Part shown: piece by piece, positions 7,626-16,321 of the stretch
Layout of the letters: the number at the start of each line of letters is the position of its first letter
How positions within the stretch are numbered: position 1 is the first letter of the stretch
Source of the DNA: Candidatus Jacksonbacteria bacterium RIFCSPLOWO2_02_FULL_44_20
Lineage (GTDB): Bacteria > Patescibacteriota > Patescibacteriia > UBA9629
NCBI GenBank assembly: GCA_001818155.1
Contig: MHJU01000003.1
Coordinates: 1-36,293, forward strand
DNA length: 36,293 bases
Direction: 5' to 3'
The notes under the pieces: model-generated
Databases searched by the model: none
Told to the model about the DNA's origin: nothing
The model's input: the letters and a program-made list of their open reading frames with translations, nothing else
Translations under genes and position numbers: made by a program

Positions 7626-10076
7626 ATGCGCATATCATCTATACAACTTGATGGTTTCAAATCGTTTCGCGCTGAAACGACTCTTACATTTCCAAAGTCC
7701 ATAACCGCAATCGTCGGCCCAAACGGAAGCGGAAAATCCAATGTTGCTGACGCATTCCGGTGGGTTTTGGGCGAGCAGAGCCTGAAAGCCGTCAGGAGCG
7801 AAGACCAGACTGATGTTATCTTTGGCGGATCGGCAAAACAGCACAAACTTTCCCGCGCCGCTGTTACTATACGATTTTTGAGAGACGAAAACGATAATAA
7901 AGGAAACATTGACTCTCCGGAAATTGAAATTCGCCGTAAAATCTACATAAACGGCGAATCCTCGTACGAACTGCAAAAGCGCTCTGCGCGTCTTTTGGAT
8001 ATTCAACTGTTTCTTGCAGAGCGAAATGTCGGAGAGCGCAATTACGCTGTTATCGGTCAGGGGCAGATTGACGAGGTTCTGCGCCGTTCGCCTGCGGATA
8101 GAATGGATTTTTTTTATGAAGCGACCGGCGTTAAAAAATATCAGATTAAACTTCACAAAGCGCGGCTGAAACTATCCTCATCGCGCGAGAGAATTTCGCA
8201 AACAAACGCGCTTCTAAAAGAGCTGGGCCCGAGGAAATCCTATCTTGAAAAACAAGCCGGAGAGTATGCGAGGCGGAAAAATATTATGGACGATCTTTCA
8301 AAAAAATACAGAATCTATTATCGCGGACTCCTCTTTGAATTTGACGCGGAGCTAGCTCGAAAACATCACGATTTGCAACAATTAGAAAAAGAATTCAAAA
8401 AAGCGGAAACCTCTGCGCTGAATTTGGAATCAGAGATTGAGCGGGCAACAAGCGATTTTTCGCATGGAGAGAAAGACGCGCGCATTATGTCGGAAATATC
8501 GCGTCTGTCCTGCGAGCGCGACCTCGCGCGCGAGAGTTTGCGTGAAGTTCAGCATAGCGCGCGCGAGCGTCTTTTGGGCGAGGGAAAATTTGATATCGCA
8601 TTTCTTCGCAGACGCGCGCAAGAGCTTGAAGAACTACTTACAGCTATCCGCAAAGAGAGCTATGAACTTGAAGCGTCAATTACTCAAATAACCGCGCGTT
8701 TTGTCGCGGGCGAAAAGGAGATTTCAAAAATCGCGCAGACCATTTTGGGGTTGAAGAATCACCAGACGTTTTCCAAGTTAGTGGTGATTGAGAAACTTGA
8801 GGAAATCGTTGAATTCACAGACTCCGCGCGCGTCAAAAAAGAATTGCGCGAGTTTATAGAACAATTGCGCCGCGATGACATCGCAAGTTCAATTTCTGAA
8901 CGGGAAGAATTGTATCGCGAACAAAAAGCGGCTCATGACGAGGTGAGAATTGAACTCAAGGTTCTTGAGGAAAAACGCGGAATGATAACCGTCGGCGAGA
9001 GGAGAAGCCGCTCCGAATATGAGGATGTGAAATTGAAATTGCAGAAAAGCGAGTTTGGCGTTACAGAACAGTTATTAAAAGATGTTGAACTCGTTATTTC
9101 CGAGCGAAAAATAGAACTTGCGGAAATTGATGCGGGAATCAAAAAATATGAAGATGAACGCCGGGAGTTAACGCGCGAGATGGATTCCGGGCGTTTGAAG
9201 TTAGTGGAATTGCAGAAGTCGTATCGCGGCGCAGAGGAGCAGAAAAGCCATGTGTCCGATTTGCTCCAGGCAGTGAAAATTGACATCGTGCGCATTGAAA
9301 CAAAACGCGAGGAGGCCGTGCGCGAGATGGTTGAGAAAGTAGGCGAGGCACTGGCAGAGACGATTTCTAATACAAAAGATACTATTCAAAATCCAAACGA
9401 TCTCCGCGCGCTTAAGGCGGATCTGCGCCGATTGGAGCATGACGCGGCTTTAATTGGCGAGGTTCCGGAGGATGTGCTTGCGGAATACAAAGAGGTAAAG
9501 GAAAGATTTGATTTTTTAACCGCGCAATCGTCGGACTTGGATTCTGCCGTCGCTTCGCTTGAAAAAATCAGCCTTGAACTTGAGCGCGAAATTAAAACGC
9601 AGTTTGCAGAGAAATTTCATAATTTGAACCTCGCTTTCGGCGCGTATATTAATGAATTATTTTCAGGCGGCAACGGAGAACTTTCAGAAATTACGATACA
9701 AAAAGAGAACGATGAAGGAAATATCGTTGAACGCGACGGAGTTGAAATCACCGCTCATCCGCCGGGTAAAAAAATAAAACATACCGGAGCGCTTTCAGGA
9801 GGCGAGAGGTCGCTTGTTGCGGTTGCGCTTCTATGCGCTATTATATCTTCGAACCCGCCGCCGTTTGTGATCTTGGACGAGATAGACGCGGCGCTTGACG
9901 AGGCGAATTCAAAACGGCTCGCGGATATCATTCAAAAATTATCCGCCCGCACGCAATTTATTATCATCACTCACAACCGCACAACAATGGAGGTTGCCGA
10001 CTCTCTTTACGGCGTTACTATGGATGACGATGGCGTGTCGCGATTAGTGAGCGTTAGTTTAGAAGGGTATGAGTAA
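7626..10076 (+). CDS. Short SMC-family chromosome segregation ATPase lacking an obvious hinge
   Basis: The 816-residue protein has SMC head halves at both ends. The N-terminal half begins MRISSIQLDGFKSF, with Walker A GPNGSGKSN at residues 31-39. The C-terminal half has signature LSGGERS at about 723, Walker B FVILDEID at 747-754 and H-loop ITHNR. Between about 165 and 680 it is nearly all charged heptad-type coiled coil. Bacterial SMC proteins are usually 1150-1200 residues with a globular hinge of 150-200 residues. Here only a short non-coil stretch near residues 370-410 could act as a turn, and no zinc-hook CxxC is visible. It may act in chromosome organisation or DNA repair. It overlaps the TruB fusion gene by 8 bases. 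No scpA or scpB is nearby. Confidence 0.8.
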   Translation: MRISSIQLDGFKSFRAETTLTFPKSITAIVGPNGSGKSNVADAFRWVLGEQSLKAVRSEDQTDVIFGGSAKQHKLSRAAVTIRFLRDENDNKGNIDSPEIEIRRKIYINGESSYELQKRSARLLDIQLFLAERNVGERNYAVIGQGQIDEVLRRSPADRMDFFYEATGVKKYQIKLHKARLKLSSSRERISQTNALLKELGPRKSYLEKQAGEYARRKNIMDDLSKKYRIYYRGLLFEFDAELARKHHDLQQLEKEFKKAETSALNLESEIERATSDFSHGEKDARIMSEISRLSCERDLARESLREVQHSARERLLGEGKFDIAFLRRRAQELEELLTAIRKESYELEASITQITARFVAGEKEISKIAQTILGLKNHQTFSKLVVIEKLEEIVEFTDSARVKKELREFIEQLRRDDIASSISEREELYREQKAAHDEVRIELKVLEEKRGMITVGERRSRSEYEDVKLKLQKSEFGVTEQLLKDVELVISERKIELAEIDAGIKKYEDERRELTREMDSGRLKLVELQKSYRGAEEQKSHVSDLLQAVKIDIVRIETKREEAVREMVEKVGEALAETISNTKDTIQNPNDLRALKADLRRLEHDAALIGEVPEDVLAEYKEVKERFDFLTAQSSDLDSAVASLEKISLELEREIKTQFAEKFHNLNLAFGAYINELFSGGNGELSEITIQKENDEGNIVERDGVEITAHPPGKKIKHTGALSGGERSLVAVALLCAIISSNPPPFVILDEIDAALDEANSKRLADIIQKLSARTQFIIITHNRTTMEVADSLYGVTMDDDGVSRLVSVSLEGYE

Positions 10077-11181
10077 AGGTTATCTTTTAATCAACAAACC
10101 ACCGGGACCGACTTCGCACGATGTGATAGATAAATTGCGTGGCATCACAGGAGAACGTAGAATTGGACACGCGGGAACCATTGACCCTTTTGCGAGGGGT
10201 CTTTTATTAGTCGGAGTAGGGCGCGAAGCCACGCGAAATTTGGGAAAGTTTGTTGGGCTTGATAAGCGATACAGGGCGATTTTGAAGTTGGGAGCGGTGA
10301 GCAATACGTATGATAGAACCGGGGAAATCACTGATTACGGAGTACCAATTACTAATTATGAATCGCGAATTCATAGCGTGCTGAATTCATTTATTGGAAA
10401 AGAAAAGCAAATCCCGCCGCAGTATTCGGCAAAAAAAATTAAAGGCAAAAAGGCGTACGAGTTTGCTCGCGCTGGGACTGAAGTTTTGCTAAAACCGCAA
10501 GAGATTGAAATTTACGATATAAAATTACTCGCCACAGGCCACGAACTATTCGCTTTAGAAATTCACTGTTCATCAGGAACATATATCCGTTCTCTTGCCC
10601 ATGATATTGGTCAAAAACTAGGATGCGGAGCGTACATTGAAGAGTTAACGCGCGTTGCGATCGGGAATTTTACTCTGGAAGAATCAACTGCCTTGCAAGA
10701 TATTTCGCCAGAGAATTGGCAATCGCACTTGATTACATTCCGGACCGTCATGGCAACAGGAACATTTGAAATTTTACATAAAGGTCATGAACATTATCTT
10801 CGCGAAGCAAAAAAACTGGGTGAGAGGCTTTTAGTTGTTGTTGCGCGCCAAAATCGCGCTGAAGAATTGCGCGGACGGAAATTGCGGAAAACCGCAGAGG
10901 AACGCAGAACGCGCGTCGCGTCTTTCAAGTTTGTGGACGAGGCAATACTCGGAGACGAACGCGATCCGTACGAATCGGTAAAGAAAATCGCGCCGGACAT
11001 CATTGCGCTTGGCTACGACCAGGAGTTGTTTGTCCGCGAATTGCCGGTAAAAATTAAAGAGTTTGGGCTTTCAACAAAAATCGCCCGCATTCCGCCTTAT
11101 ATGGCAGAGCAGTATAAAAGTTCACTTATTGTTTCCGATTCACCGTATCGTGCACTGCTTACAAATCCCAAGGCTCTCTAG
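10069..11181 (+). CDS. truB: TruB tRNA pseudouridine-55 synthase fused to a RibL-type FAD synthetase-like nucleotidyltransferase
   Basis: Residues 1 to about 215 are TruB, which makes pseudouridine 55 in tRNA. KGYLLINKPPGPTSHDV and GHAGTIDPFARGLLLVGVG carry the catalytic Asp39, followed by PPQYSAKKIKGKKAYE and the S.GTYIRSLA.D.G motif. From about residue 225, MATGTFEILHKGHEHYL begins a complete cytidylyltransferase-fold domain with the GTF..LH.GH motif at 231-240. GRKLRKTAEERR, VDEAILGD and PDIIALGYDQ then match archaeal RibL FAD synthetases best. The reading frame is continuous across the junction. In many bacteria truB and ribF are neighbours, so the fusion joins two genes known to travel together. 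The 3' end overlaps the convergent GH15 gene by 42 bases. Confidence 0.88.
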   Translation: MSKGYLLINKPPGPTSHDVIDKLRGITGERRIGHAGTIDPFARGLLLVGVGREATRNLGKFVGLDKRYRAILKLGAVSNTYDRTGEITDYGVPITNYESRIHSVLNSFIGKEKQIPPQYSAKKIKGKKAYEFARAGTEVLLKPQEIEIYDIKLLATGHELFALEIHCSSGTYIRSLAHDIGQKLGCGAYIEELTRVAIGNFTLEESTALQDISPENWQSHLITFRTVMATGTFEILHKGHEHYLREAKKLGERLLVVVARQNRAEELRGRKLRKTAEERRTRVASFKFVDEAILGDERDPYESVKKIAPDIIALGYDQELFVRELPVKIKEFGLSTKIARIPPYMAEQYKSSLIVSDSPYRALLTNPKAL

Positions 11182-13125
11182 TTTCTCCAGATACTTGATC
11201 ACAGTAATAACAAATTCCGAATGGCTCCAAGTTAAAGGCGCGGCGGAAAGTTGTTTTCCTGAATAAGGATGAATCTGCTCGGAAAGAATGCCTGTTTGAA
11301 GCGCGTGTTTCGCGCACCAATTAAGCCACTGTTTTACGCGATCCAAATCCCGCTCATTTTCAGCGATGGTAGTGTAAATTTGCGCAAGCCATAGAGTTGT
11401 AATAAACCACGGATTTGGCGGAGAGGCAGGCGACGCTCTGTAATACTCGTCTCCTTCATAGCGCGGGAGCCCGCCTACATGTGTGTGACAGCAAAGTTTT
11501 TCCTCAAGAACGCCGATCGCTTCAGCAACAAGCGGATCATGCGGGGAAAGCACGCCGAAATTCACCACTCCGTACACGCCGGAAGCATCAATTGTTCCGT
11601 CTCGGCCTATGATCACTCCATTGTCATCAACAGAAATCGTCCGGTAGAAATACCGTCGTTCTTTGTTATAAAGATGCTCAATGATACCGGCGCGCATGCG
11701 GAGAGCCGCTGAATTATACACACGCGCATGCTCGTCTTTTCCTAAAATCCCGGCGAACTTTGCGGATGCGGAAAGCGCGCCATACACTGCAGAGGACGTA
11801 AATGTATGCACGCCGAATTTCTCTTCCCATAAATCATAGCTCGGGCGCGGAAGGCCGGTTGTTTCATCGCGATAGGAAACCATAAAATCCGCCGCCCGTT
11901 TGATAAGAGTATTATAAACACTTTCAATAAACTCTAAATCCCGAGAGAGTTCGTAATGCTGAAAAAGCGCAATGAGCACAAGTGCGGTTCCGTCTTCCTG
12001 GATAGGCAATTCCGGATGTTCTCCCCGCACCCACGGATGCCATGAACTCCCAAGCGACGCGTCTGGCCGATATTTATGCAGGAAGTATCCCTCCCTGGTA
12101 ATTATGCGGTTGCAAAATTCAAAAAACCGTTTTGCCACGTTGTAATCACCCGCTTTGTCCAGAGCCAGCGCTGAAATCGCGCCGTCCCGCGGCCACATAT
12201 AACTGTAAGTATCGCGTCCGTACTGCAACATCTCTGCATCTCCGGATGCGATAATCGCGCCATTGTTATCAACATGCGAACGGATAATCAAAAGTGACTT
12301 TCTAAAAAGCCTAACGACAGGCTCTTCAAGTCCCATAAACGTAAATTTCCACTTAGTAATCCACGCGCGCCAGAAATCTTCAGTTGTTTTAATGAGATGC
12401 GCGGGCGTTTTGGTTAAGACATACCGATTTAGCTCATATGCTTCTGCGATAGATTTTGCAACCGTAATCCAATAATCCGCTGTGGCGGTTTTCCCTCCAG
12501 GAACATCCGCTCTGATGCTGACGACCGAATCAACGCGCCCATGCTCTATCGCATTCTTTGAAAGTTCCCCATCCTCGGCGTCTTTGTATGTGCCTTCTCT
12601 GCCCTCAATGCCGAAAATTCCTATTGCATAATCGCTCATCTGACTATTTTCTGTTTTTGCGTTTATAAGAATAGCGCGGCGTCCTTTGTAGTGCACAATC
12701 ACCTGTTCGCGCGGATCATAAAATCCGGTGTCGCCGCGGTGGGATTCGTAAAGTTCAAATTGATGATAGAGAAAAAGCCGTATCTCCCGTTTTTTCATCG
12801 CGCGATTACTGATAGCGATGCGCCGCAGGAAGATGTTTTTTTCGTTATAGACAACGTCGTGAAATGAGAGTTCTAATTCCAGTTCTTTATGCGAAGCGCG
12901 AACGCTTCCTGAAAGCGAGTCTTCTTTTGTGTCAATCGCGATATTCCAGTTTCCGGAGTCAAGCCAGCTGAATTGTCCGTCAGCCCATACGCCAATTTTA
13001 TGCACGCCTTGGGCCGGAATTTGATTTTCAAGCCCGACATAGGGAAAATAAAAATCGCGCACTTGGCCAAAACGGTCAGCGCATACTAAAATTCCTCCGT
13101 TTCCTAAAACTAGAGAGCGGGACAT
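11140..13125 (-). CDS. Glycoside hydrolase family 15 (glucoamylase or glucodextranase-like)
   Basis: The 661-residue protein has an N-terminal beta-sandwich domain (residues about 1-240) followed by the (alpha/alpha)6 barrel of GH15. Catalytic-region motifs are YSYMWPRDG at 308-315, PIQEDGTAL with the general-acid type Glu at 377, and LSEQIHP with the general-base type Glu at 616, followed by PLTWSHSEF. Such enzymes remove glucose from alpha-glucans, or cleave trehalose in some archaeal and actinobacterial relatives. No signal peptide is visible, so it is probably intracellular. It is the last gene of the minus-strand glucan operon, and its 3' end overlaps the truB fusion gene tail to tail. 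Confidence 0.88.
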   Translation of the reverse strand: MSRSLVLGNGGILVCADRFGQVRDFYFPYVGLENQIPAQGVHKIGVWADGQFSWLDSGNWNIAIDTKEDSLSGSVRASHKELELELSFHDVVYNEKNIFLRRIAISNRAMKKREIRLFLYHQFELYESHRGDTGFYDPREQVIVHYKGRRAILINAKTENSQMSDYAIGIFGIEGREGTYKDAEDGELSKNAIEHGRVDSVVSIRADVPGGKTATADYWITVAKSIAEAYELNRYVLTKTPAHLIKTTEDFWRAWITKWKFTFMGLEEPVVRLFRKSLLIIRSHVDNNGAIIASGDAEMLQYGRDTYSYMWPRDGAISALALDKAGDYNVAKRFFEFCNRIITREGYFLHKYRPDASLGSSWHPWVRGEHPELPIQEDGTALVLIALFQHYELSRDLEFIESVYNTLIKRAADFMVSYRDETTGLPRPSYDLWEEKFGVHTFTSSAVYGALSASAKFAGILGKDEHARVYNSAALRMRAGIIEHLYNKERRYFYRTISVDDNGVIIGRDGTIDASGVYGVVNFGVLSPHDPLVAEAIGVLEEKLCCHTHVGGLPRYEGDEYYRASPASPPNPWFITTLWLAQIYTTIAENERDLDRVKQWLNWCAKHALQTGILSEQIHPYSGKQLSAAPLTWSHSEFVITVIKYLEKLESLGICKQCTIR

Positions 13126-13152
13126 GTGTTTAGCGAGTTACAACTTCAAAAA

Positions 13153-13458
13153 CTAAATGGCGTAATTTTTTTGCAGATGAGTCTCAATGGCGCGAACTGT
13201 TGAAAGTCGCGTTTTGCACTGGCGGAGTTTCACTGCGAGATTGCGATCGCGCAAAACCTCTTCAGTCCAACACGCGAAGTCGTTTTTTTCTGCGTTTACG
13301 TGATGCGCGAACTGATCATTTGACGCTTTTTTCAGCGCATCTTTTAACTCCTTCAAATCCTTAACAGCCTGCCCGTCGTACAGCCAGAAAAGCGAATCCG
13401 CTCCTGCGCTTGTAAGATTTTTTTTCGGACGAATGATTGCTATTGCTTGTTTCAGCAT
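13153..13458 (-). CDS. Small conserved protein, DUF5752-like
   Basis: The 101-residue soluble protein contains ADSLFWLYDGQAVKDLKELKDALKKAS followed by FAHHVNAEKNDFACWTEEVLRDRNLA. This H-V-N...K-NDFA-W...VL.D..LA pattern resembles a small domain (DUF5752, from memory) that I associate with genes for glucan or sugar metabolism. No catalytic residues are known to me. It lies between the GH57 and GH15 genes with spacings of 35 and 27 bases, suggesting a role in the same pathway, possibly as a regulator or scaffold. The function is unassigned. Confidence 0.6.
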   Translation of the reverse strand: MLKQAIAIIRPKKNLTSAGADSLFWLYDGQAVKDLKELKDALKKASNDQFAHHVNAEKNDFACWTEEVLRDRNLAVKLRQCKTRLSTVRAIETHLQKNYAI

Positions 13459-13493
13459 GGGTATAAATAATAAATTTATGCGGCCCCCGACCT

Positions 13494-14702
13494 TTATATT
13501 TTTTTATTCTTCAATCCTATCCGCAATTGTACATCATGGAGCGCATTCATGAAAGATATGAACGCGTCATAAGGCGATTCGTACGGGTTAAAATACTTGT
13601 GCACGTCGCCGTCAGCAAACCATTTTGTGCACATATAATAGAAATGATCGGACGTCTGGAGCCGCCGCCAATTTTCAATCAATAGCGCGTCTTTAGTATC
13701 CAAAACGCGTTCCCGCAGAGAATATAGTGTATGCGCCGCGTCGTGCTGAATAGAATTGGAAAGCCATGCTGAAAGGTCCCGCTCAACGTCCGCCCATGAA
13801 ACGAAATTCGGAATGTCAATAACATCGCGCGCATCGTATCGCGCAATCGCTTCGCTTGGAGTTACAAAATCGTTATCCGGATGTTTCAAAATTTCGCCCG
13901 GCAATGCGCGCAAAAAATTAAATATGCCCGTGTCTTCCCATTGATGTTCGCCGAATGTCTCGTAATCCATAAAGAGATTTATCAGCTCTCCGTTGCCGTT
14001 ATGAGATGAGATCCATTGCGCGAACTTGTCTGCGGTGAGAGGAAAATCCCTCCACGATCGTTCTGAAAAACGAAACGCGATGTCGTCTGAAAGCCGATAA
14101 TTTTTGAGAAGCAGTTTGATTTTGGAACAGCCCGCCGGTCTGTACATAAAATTCGGGCTTCGCCATCCTAAAATATGATCCGCGCCTTCAGCAAGAATTC
14201 CGACATAACCCATTTCTTCGGCCATTTTCGCAAGATCGTTGTTGTAGATAAGTTCTGTATTCCTAAACACGCGCGGGGTGAACGCAAATAATTTTTTAAC
14301 CTTCAAGCGATGCGCCGAGACCTGCTCTTCAAATTCATCGCGGGAATATAAAAATGCGAGCGAGTGATAGTACGTTTCGGACAGGAGTTCAACTCTTCCT
14401 GTTGAAATAAGTTTCTGAAATGACGCGATAACTTCCGGCGCGCATTGTTCAAACTGATCAAGCACGACGCCTGAAAGCGAAAAACTTACCTTGAACTCCG
14501 GATGCTCGCGCAGTAAGTCAAAAATCAGCGCGTTTGTCGGCAGGTAGCATTTCCGCGCCACTTTTTCAATAATGCGGCGGTTATTCAGGTTGCCGTTCCC
14601 GCAATCGTTAAAATACTCGTGGTCCTGTCCGATATCAAAAATGCGATAGCGTTTAACGCGAAATGGCTGATGAACTTGAAAGTAAAAACAAACAGAGGGC
14701 AT
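13494..14702 (-). CDS. Glycoside hydrolase family 57 alpha-amylase-like protein
   Basis: The 402-residue protein is a GH57 catalytic domain: an N-terminal HQPFR at residues 11-15, ELLSETYYHSLA at about 105-116, the nucleophile region FRNTELIY with Glu150, and the acid/base region MDYETFGEHQW with Asp246. GH57 members act as alpha-amylases, 4-alpha-glucanotransferases or branching enzymes. The short length and the FGEHQ form fit the single-domain alpha-amylase group. It starts 20 bases after the upstream glycosyltransferase stop. It probably trims or debranches a storage glucan made by that enzyme. Confidence 0.88.
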   Translation of the reverse strand: MPSVCFYFQVHQPFRVKRYRIFDIGQDHEYFNDCGNGNLNNRRIIEKVARKCYLPTNALIFDLLREHPEFKVSFSLSGVVLDQFEQCAPEVIASFQKLISTGRVELLSETYYHSLAFLYSRDEFEEQVSAHRLKVKKLFAFTPRVFRNTELIYNNDLAKMAEEMGYVGILAEGADHILGWRSPNFMYRPAGCSKIKLLLKNYRLSDDIAFRFSERSWRDFPLTADKFAQWISSHNGNGELINLFMDYETFGEHQWEDTGIFNFLRALPGEILKHPDNDFVTPSEAIARYDARDVIDIPNFVSWADVERDLSAWLSNSIQHDAAHTLYSLRERVLDTKDALLIENWRRLQTSDHFYYMCTKWFADGDVHKYFNPYESPYDAFISFMNALHDVQLRIGLKNKKI

Positions 14703-14722
14703 AGATTAGCGAGTAGTTAACA

Positions 14723-15946
14723 TTAGTAAAAAAGGCGATGGCGGCCCAGCAGTCGTTCATAAATCCCGATTATTTTTGCCGCCGCGTCGCGCCAAGTGTA
14801 TTTCGCGGCTTCGCGTCTGCCGTGTTCCTCAAGAGTGTCCTGCAAGGATTTGTGCCGAAGAACGCTTATAATTTTATTCGCTGTCTCTTCAACATCCCAA
14901 AAATCAACCTTAAGAGCATGGTTCAAAACTTCAGAAACTCCTGATTGTTTTGATATAATGACCGGAGTTCCGTGAGAAAGCGATTCAAGGGTTGTGATGC
15001 CAAACGGTTCAGACACCGATGGCATGACAAAAACGTCTGCCGCCCTATAGAGCGAGCACAGCTCTTCACCGCGCACAAACCCGGAGAAAAATAGGCTTCC
15101 TGAAATACCCAATTCCGCGGCAAGCCGTATGATCTGCGGCTCCATGTCGCCTGAACCAGCCATAACAAAAAACACATTTTTATCGTGCTTGAGGACAAGA
15201 TCCGCCGCGCGCAAAAAATAATCAGGCCCTTTTTGTAAAGTAAATCGCCCGACAAACAGCACCATCTTTTTGCCTGTCGCATTCTTAAATTGCAATACTG
15301 GATCTGGAGTCTCATGACGATCGGCGTGCGTATCAGCGGCATTATAAACGACATCAACTGCGTCTTCAGCTATTCCATAGCGATCAACTATCATGCGTTT
15401 TGTAAGCGAACTCACAGCAACAACCCGATCCGCTGACTCCATGCCTTTTTTTTCGCGCATATACACCTCTTCGTTAATGTTGGATCCGCCTGTTCTGTCA
15501 AATTCAGTCGCGTGCATGTGAGCAACCAGAGGGCGTTTTGATACGCGCTTTGCGGTGATTCCAGCTCCAAACGACAGCCAATCGTGAGCGTGAACGACAT
15601 CGCATCTCTCCAGTTTTGCGATACTTTTCGCGCGGATCGCATAACGCATCACTTCGTCAAAGAGCGTTATCCCGTATTGCGCGTCACGCAAAAGCGCGCG
15701 GCGTTCTTTATACTGCTCTGAACTTACATATCCGGAGGACAATGCTTGCGCTTCATAAAATGTAACAGGCGTTTCATCTGCAAAAAGAATTTTGAACGGC
15801 CCTTTTTCAATCCCGATTCTGCGCGGCAAAACAAACACAACTTCTATTCCCTCTGCTGTGAGAGCATAAGCGAGCTTGGCAGATGCAACTCCAAGTCCTC
15901 CACTGTTGTGCGGAGGAAATTCCCAGCCAAACATAAGCACTTTCAT
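14723..15946 (-). CDS. Glycosyltransferase family 4, glycogen or alpha-glucan synthase-like
   Basis: The 407-residue GT-B protein begins MKVLMFGWEFPPHNSGGLG, the nucleotide-sugar enzyme N-terminus with the GGLG loop at 16-19. HAHDW lies at 119-123, VGRFTLQKG at about 232-240, and the C-terminal EPFG nucleotide-binding motif with Glu313 and Glu321. WEFPP.NSGGLG is characteristic of glycogen-synthase-like GT4 enzymes of archaea and candidate phyla. Its place as first gene of an operon with GH57 and GH15 supports a role in alpha-glucan synthesis. A different acceptor cannot be excluded. The ATG lies about 18 bases after the predicted transcription start, with no Shine-Dalgarno. Confidence 0.85.
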   Translation of the reverse strand: MKVLMFGWEFPPHNSGGLGVASAKLAYALTAEGIEVVFVLPRRIGIEKGPFKILFADETPVTFYEAQALSSGYVSSEQYKERRALLRDAQYGITLFDEVMRYAIRAKSIAKLERCDVVHAHDWLSFGAGITAKRVSKRPLVAHMHATEFDRTGGSNINEEVYMREKKGMESADRVVAVSSLTKRMIVDRYGIAEDAVDVVYNAADTHADRHETPDPVLQFKNATGKKMVLFVGRFTLQKGPDYFLRAADLVLKHDKNVFFVMAGSGDMEPQIIRLAAELGISGSLFFSGFVRGEELCSLYRAADVFVMPSVSEPFGITTLESLSHGTPVIISKQSGVSEVLNHALKVDFWDVEETANKIISVLRHKSLQDTLEEHGRREAAKYTWRDAAAKIIGIYERLLGRHRLFY

Positions 15947-15970
15947 GTGGAAAAGATTTTAACTTTTTTA

Positions 15971-15999
15971 ATTATACCACTCTCAAAAAAACGCAACAA
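15971..15999 (-). promoter_or_regulatory. Promoter of the glucan operon (extended -10)
   Basis: On the minus strand, TTGTTG (15999-15994) is 17 bases from a perfect TATAAT (15976-15971) that is preceded by TGG, an extended -10. Transcription would start near 15964, giving a leader of about 18 bases before the ATG at 15946. It is divergent from the tRNA-Gly promoter. Confidence 0.65.
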
Positions 16000-16018
16000 T
16001 ACTTTACCCGCACAACTC

Positions 16019-16047
16019 TTGCAAATGCCGTACTCTTTTGTTACAAT
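16019..16047 (+). promoter_or_regulatory. Promoter of tRNA-Gly
   Basis: TTGCAA (16019-16024) and TACAAT (16042-16047) are separated by 17 bases. Transcription would start about 6 bases before the tRNA 5' end at 16060. Confidence 0.6.
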
Positions 16048-16059
16048 GCCAGCACTTTT

Positions 16060-16134
16060 GCGGGTGTCGTATAACGGTTATTATACTACCTTGCCAAGGT
16101 AGTGACGGCGGTTCGATTCCGCTCACCCGCTCCA
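16060..16134 (+). tRNA. tRNA-Gly (anticodon GCC)
   Basis: A full cloverleaf is visible. The acceptor GCGGGTG (16060-16066) pairs with CACCCGC (16124-16130). The anticodon stem CTACC/GGTAG holds loop TTGCCAA with anticodon GCC, and the T-loop is TTCGATT. The discriminator T and an encoded CCA complete the 3' end. It decodes GGC and GGU. Confidence 0.95.
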
Positions 16135-16160
16135 GAATTTTTTTAACTCATCTCAAATTA

Positions 16161-16188
16161 AAATTCCCTCATAAATGGGGGAATTTTT
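16161..16188 (+). terminator. Rho-independent terminator after tRNA-Gly
   Basis: A 10-base-pair stem with one G-T wobble (16161-16170 with 16177-16186) and a six-base loop ends in a run of five T (16184-16188). The A-rich 5' side may also let it serve minus-strand transcripts from the downstream gene. The stretch from here to 16321 holds no recognisable gene. Confidence 0.6.
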
Positions 16189-16321
16189 GATGTTGCAAAC
16201 TATTCGCGTATACAATTCTACTCCAATCTGCTTGCAACTCTTTCGGTGGTTGGCAGAAATCCGAGCGGCTCCGCCGCGAACATTAAGAATTTCAAGTTTT
16301 TCTTTGGCGGAAAATTCAGAA

